Part shown: piece by piece, positions 6,724 to 6,953 of the stretch | Layout of the letters: each line of letters begins with the position of its first letter | Numbering within the stretch: position 1 is the stretch's first letter | Assembly (NCBI GenBank): GCA_018656855.1 | Contig: JABHYP010000140.1 | Span: 1 to 6,953 of the forward strand | DNA from: Candidatus Latescibacterota bacterium | Lineage (GTDB): Bacteria > Latescibacterota > Latescibacteria > Latescibacterales > Latescibacteraceae | Length of the DNA stretch: 6,953 nucleotides | Direction: 5' to 3' | Position numbers and translations under genes: made by a program | Notes under the pieces: model-generated | Database searches by the model: none | What the model was told of the DNA's origin: nothing | What the model saw: only the letters and a program-made list of their open reading frames with translations

Positions 6724-6953
6724 CGGGAGAACCTCGACGAACTCCTTGCTGGAACGCAGACACAGTTCGAAAAACAGGTTAGGCTCCTCGAATATGCTTC
6801 CGAGCGCTGGAACTGGACAACGCCCCAGCCTGAATATCCCGAATGGGACGCTCTGTCGATAGTGGAACGGATCAATATGGCGGGCGGCGGCGGCATGTGC
6901 ATCCAGCACAACAATTTCCTGGCAGGAATGTGCATGGCTTATGGCTGGCAGGC
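6724..6953 (+). pseudogene. In-frame continuation past the TAA: start of a transglutaminase-like domain (runs off window)
   Basis: Seventy-six codons in the same frame as the upstream gene follow the TAA without another stop and run off the window. They begin RENLDELLAG, continue with a helical segment (QFEKQVRLLEYASERW) and reach GGGGMCIQHNNFLAGMCMAY. The last stretch resembles the motif around the nucleophilic Cys of transglutaminase/papain-like folds (Gly-x-Cys followed by a helix and a Gly-Tyr/Gly-Trp turn). Cys is encoded at 6898-6900; the His and Asp partners would lie beyond the window. Restart inside is conceivable at GTG 6862 or ATG 6877, but no Shine-Dalgarno is seen and either would cut into the domain. 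It is best read as the rest of the interrupted gene. Confidence 0.6.

Noticed and set aside
6642..6935. Minus-strand ORFs across the 6721 stop
   Set aside because: They exist because the opposite strand codes. The plus-frame continuation has motif-level meaning and these do not.
1..6953. CRISPR array, tRNA/rRNA gene, insertion sequence ends, toxin-antitoxin or phage-defence genes
   Set aside because: I found no regular direct repeats with spacers, tRNA-like cloverleaf, transposase-like frame or defence-family motif on either strand.

Overview
The window looks like a piece of chromosome from a Gram-negative (two-membrane) bacterium that degrades polysaccharides. The grounds are a Lol/MacB-type permease, a LolA-like periplasmic carrier, an outer-membrane beta-barrel ending in Phe, a lipoprotein signal with a lipobox, and a family 6 polysaccharide lyase (alginate lyase / chondroitinase B fold). 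The gene content and the 'DVGADEY' tail of the lyase recall marine or sediment members of the FCB group and related candidate phyla. That placement is inference, and no rRNA or other taxonomic marker is present.

Layout. (1) Positions 1-3072, plus strand: three AT-rich genes in a tight series. They are the C-terminal part of an FtsX-type ABC permease (cut by the window edge), a secreted LolA-like lipid/lipoprotein carrier, and an outer-membrane beta-barrel whose ATG overlaps the previous stop (ATGA). Together they cover inner membrane, periplasm and outer membrane, and probably move a lipid or lipoprotein across the envelope. (2) Positions 3073-3431: a gap between converging genes. It holds two opposed open stretches that read like C-terminal gene remnants and a G-rich/C-rich stretch, with no convincing terminator. 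(3) Positions 3432-5078, minus strand: a PL6 polysaccharide lyase lipoprotein. Its Ca2+ ligands and Lys/Arg catalytic pair are in register with chondroitinase B, but Cys replaces the neighbouring His. (4) Positions 5079-5532: a divergent control region with a good sigma70-like promoter facing right, a weaker one facing left, a short direct repeat and a doubtful 52-codon ORF. (5) From 5533 to the window edge, plus strand: a secreted protein with a beta-sandwich-like region, an Asp-box and then a transglutaminase-like Cys region. It is split by an in-frame TAA at 6721-6723, after which the same reading frame remains clearly protein-like to the end.

The left operon is envelope housekeeping or export. 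The divergent right-hand pair is a probable polysaccharide or extracellular-matrix degradation locus, in DNA that looks richer in GC than the left part. The most notable observation is the in-frame stop in the transglutaminase-like gene. I did not find a clear new defence, mobile or RNA system in this window.
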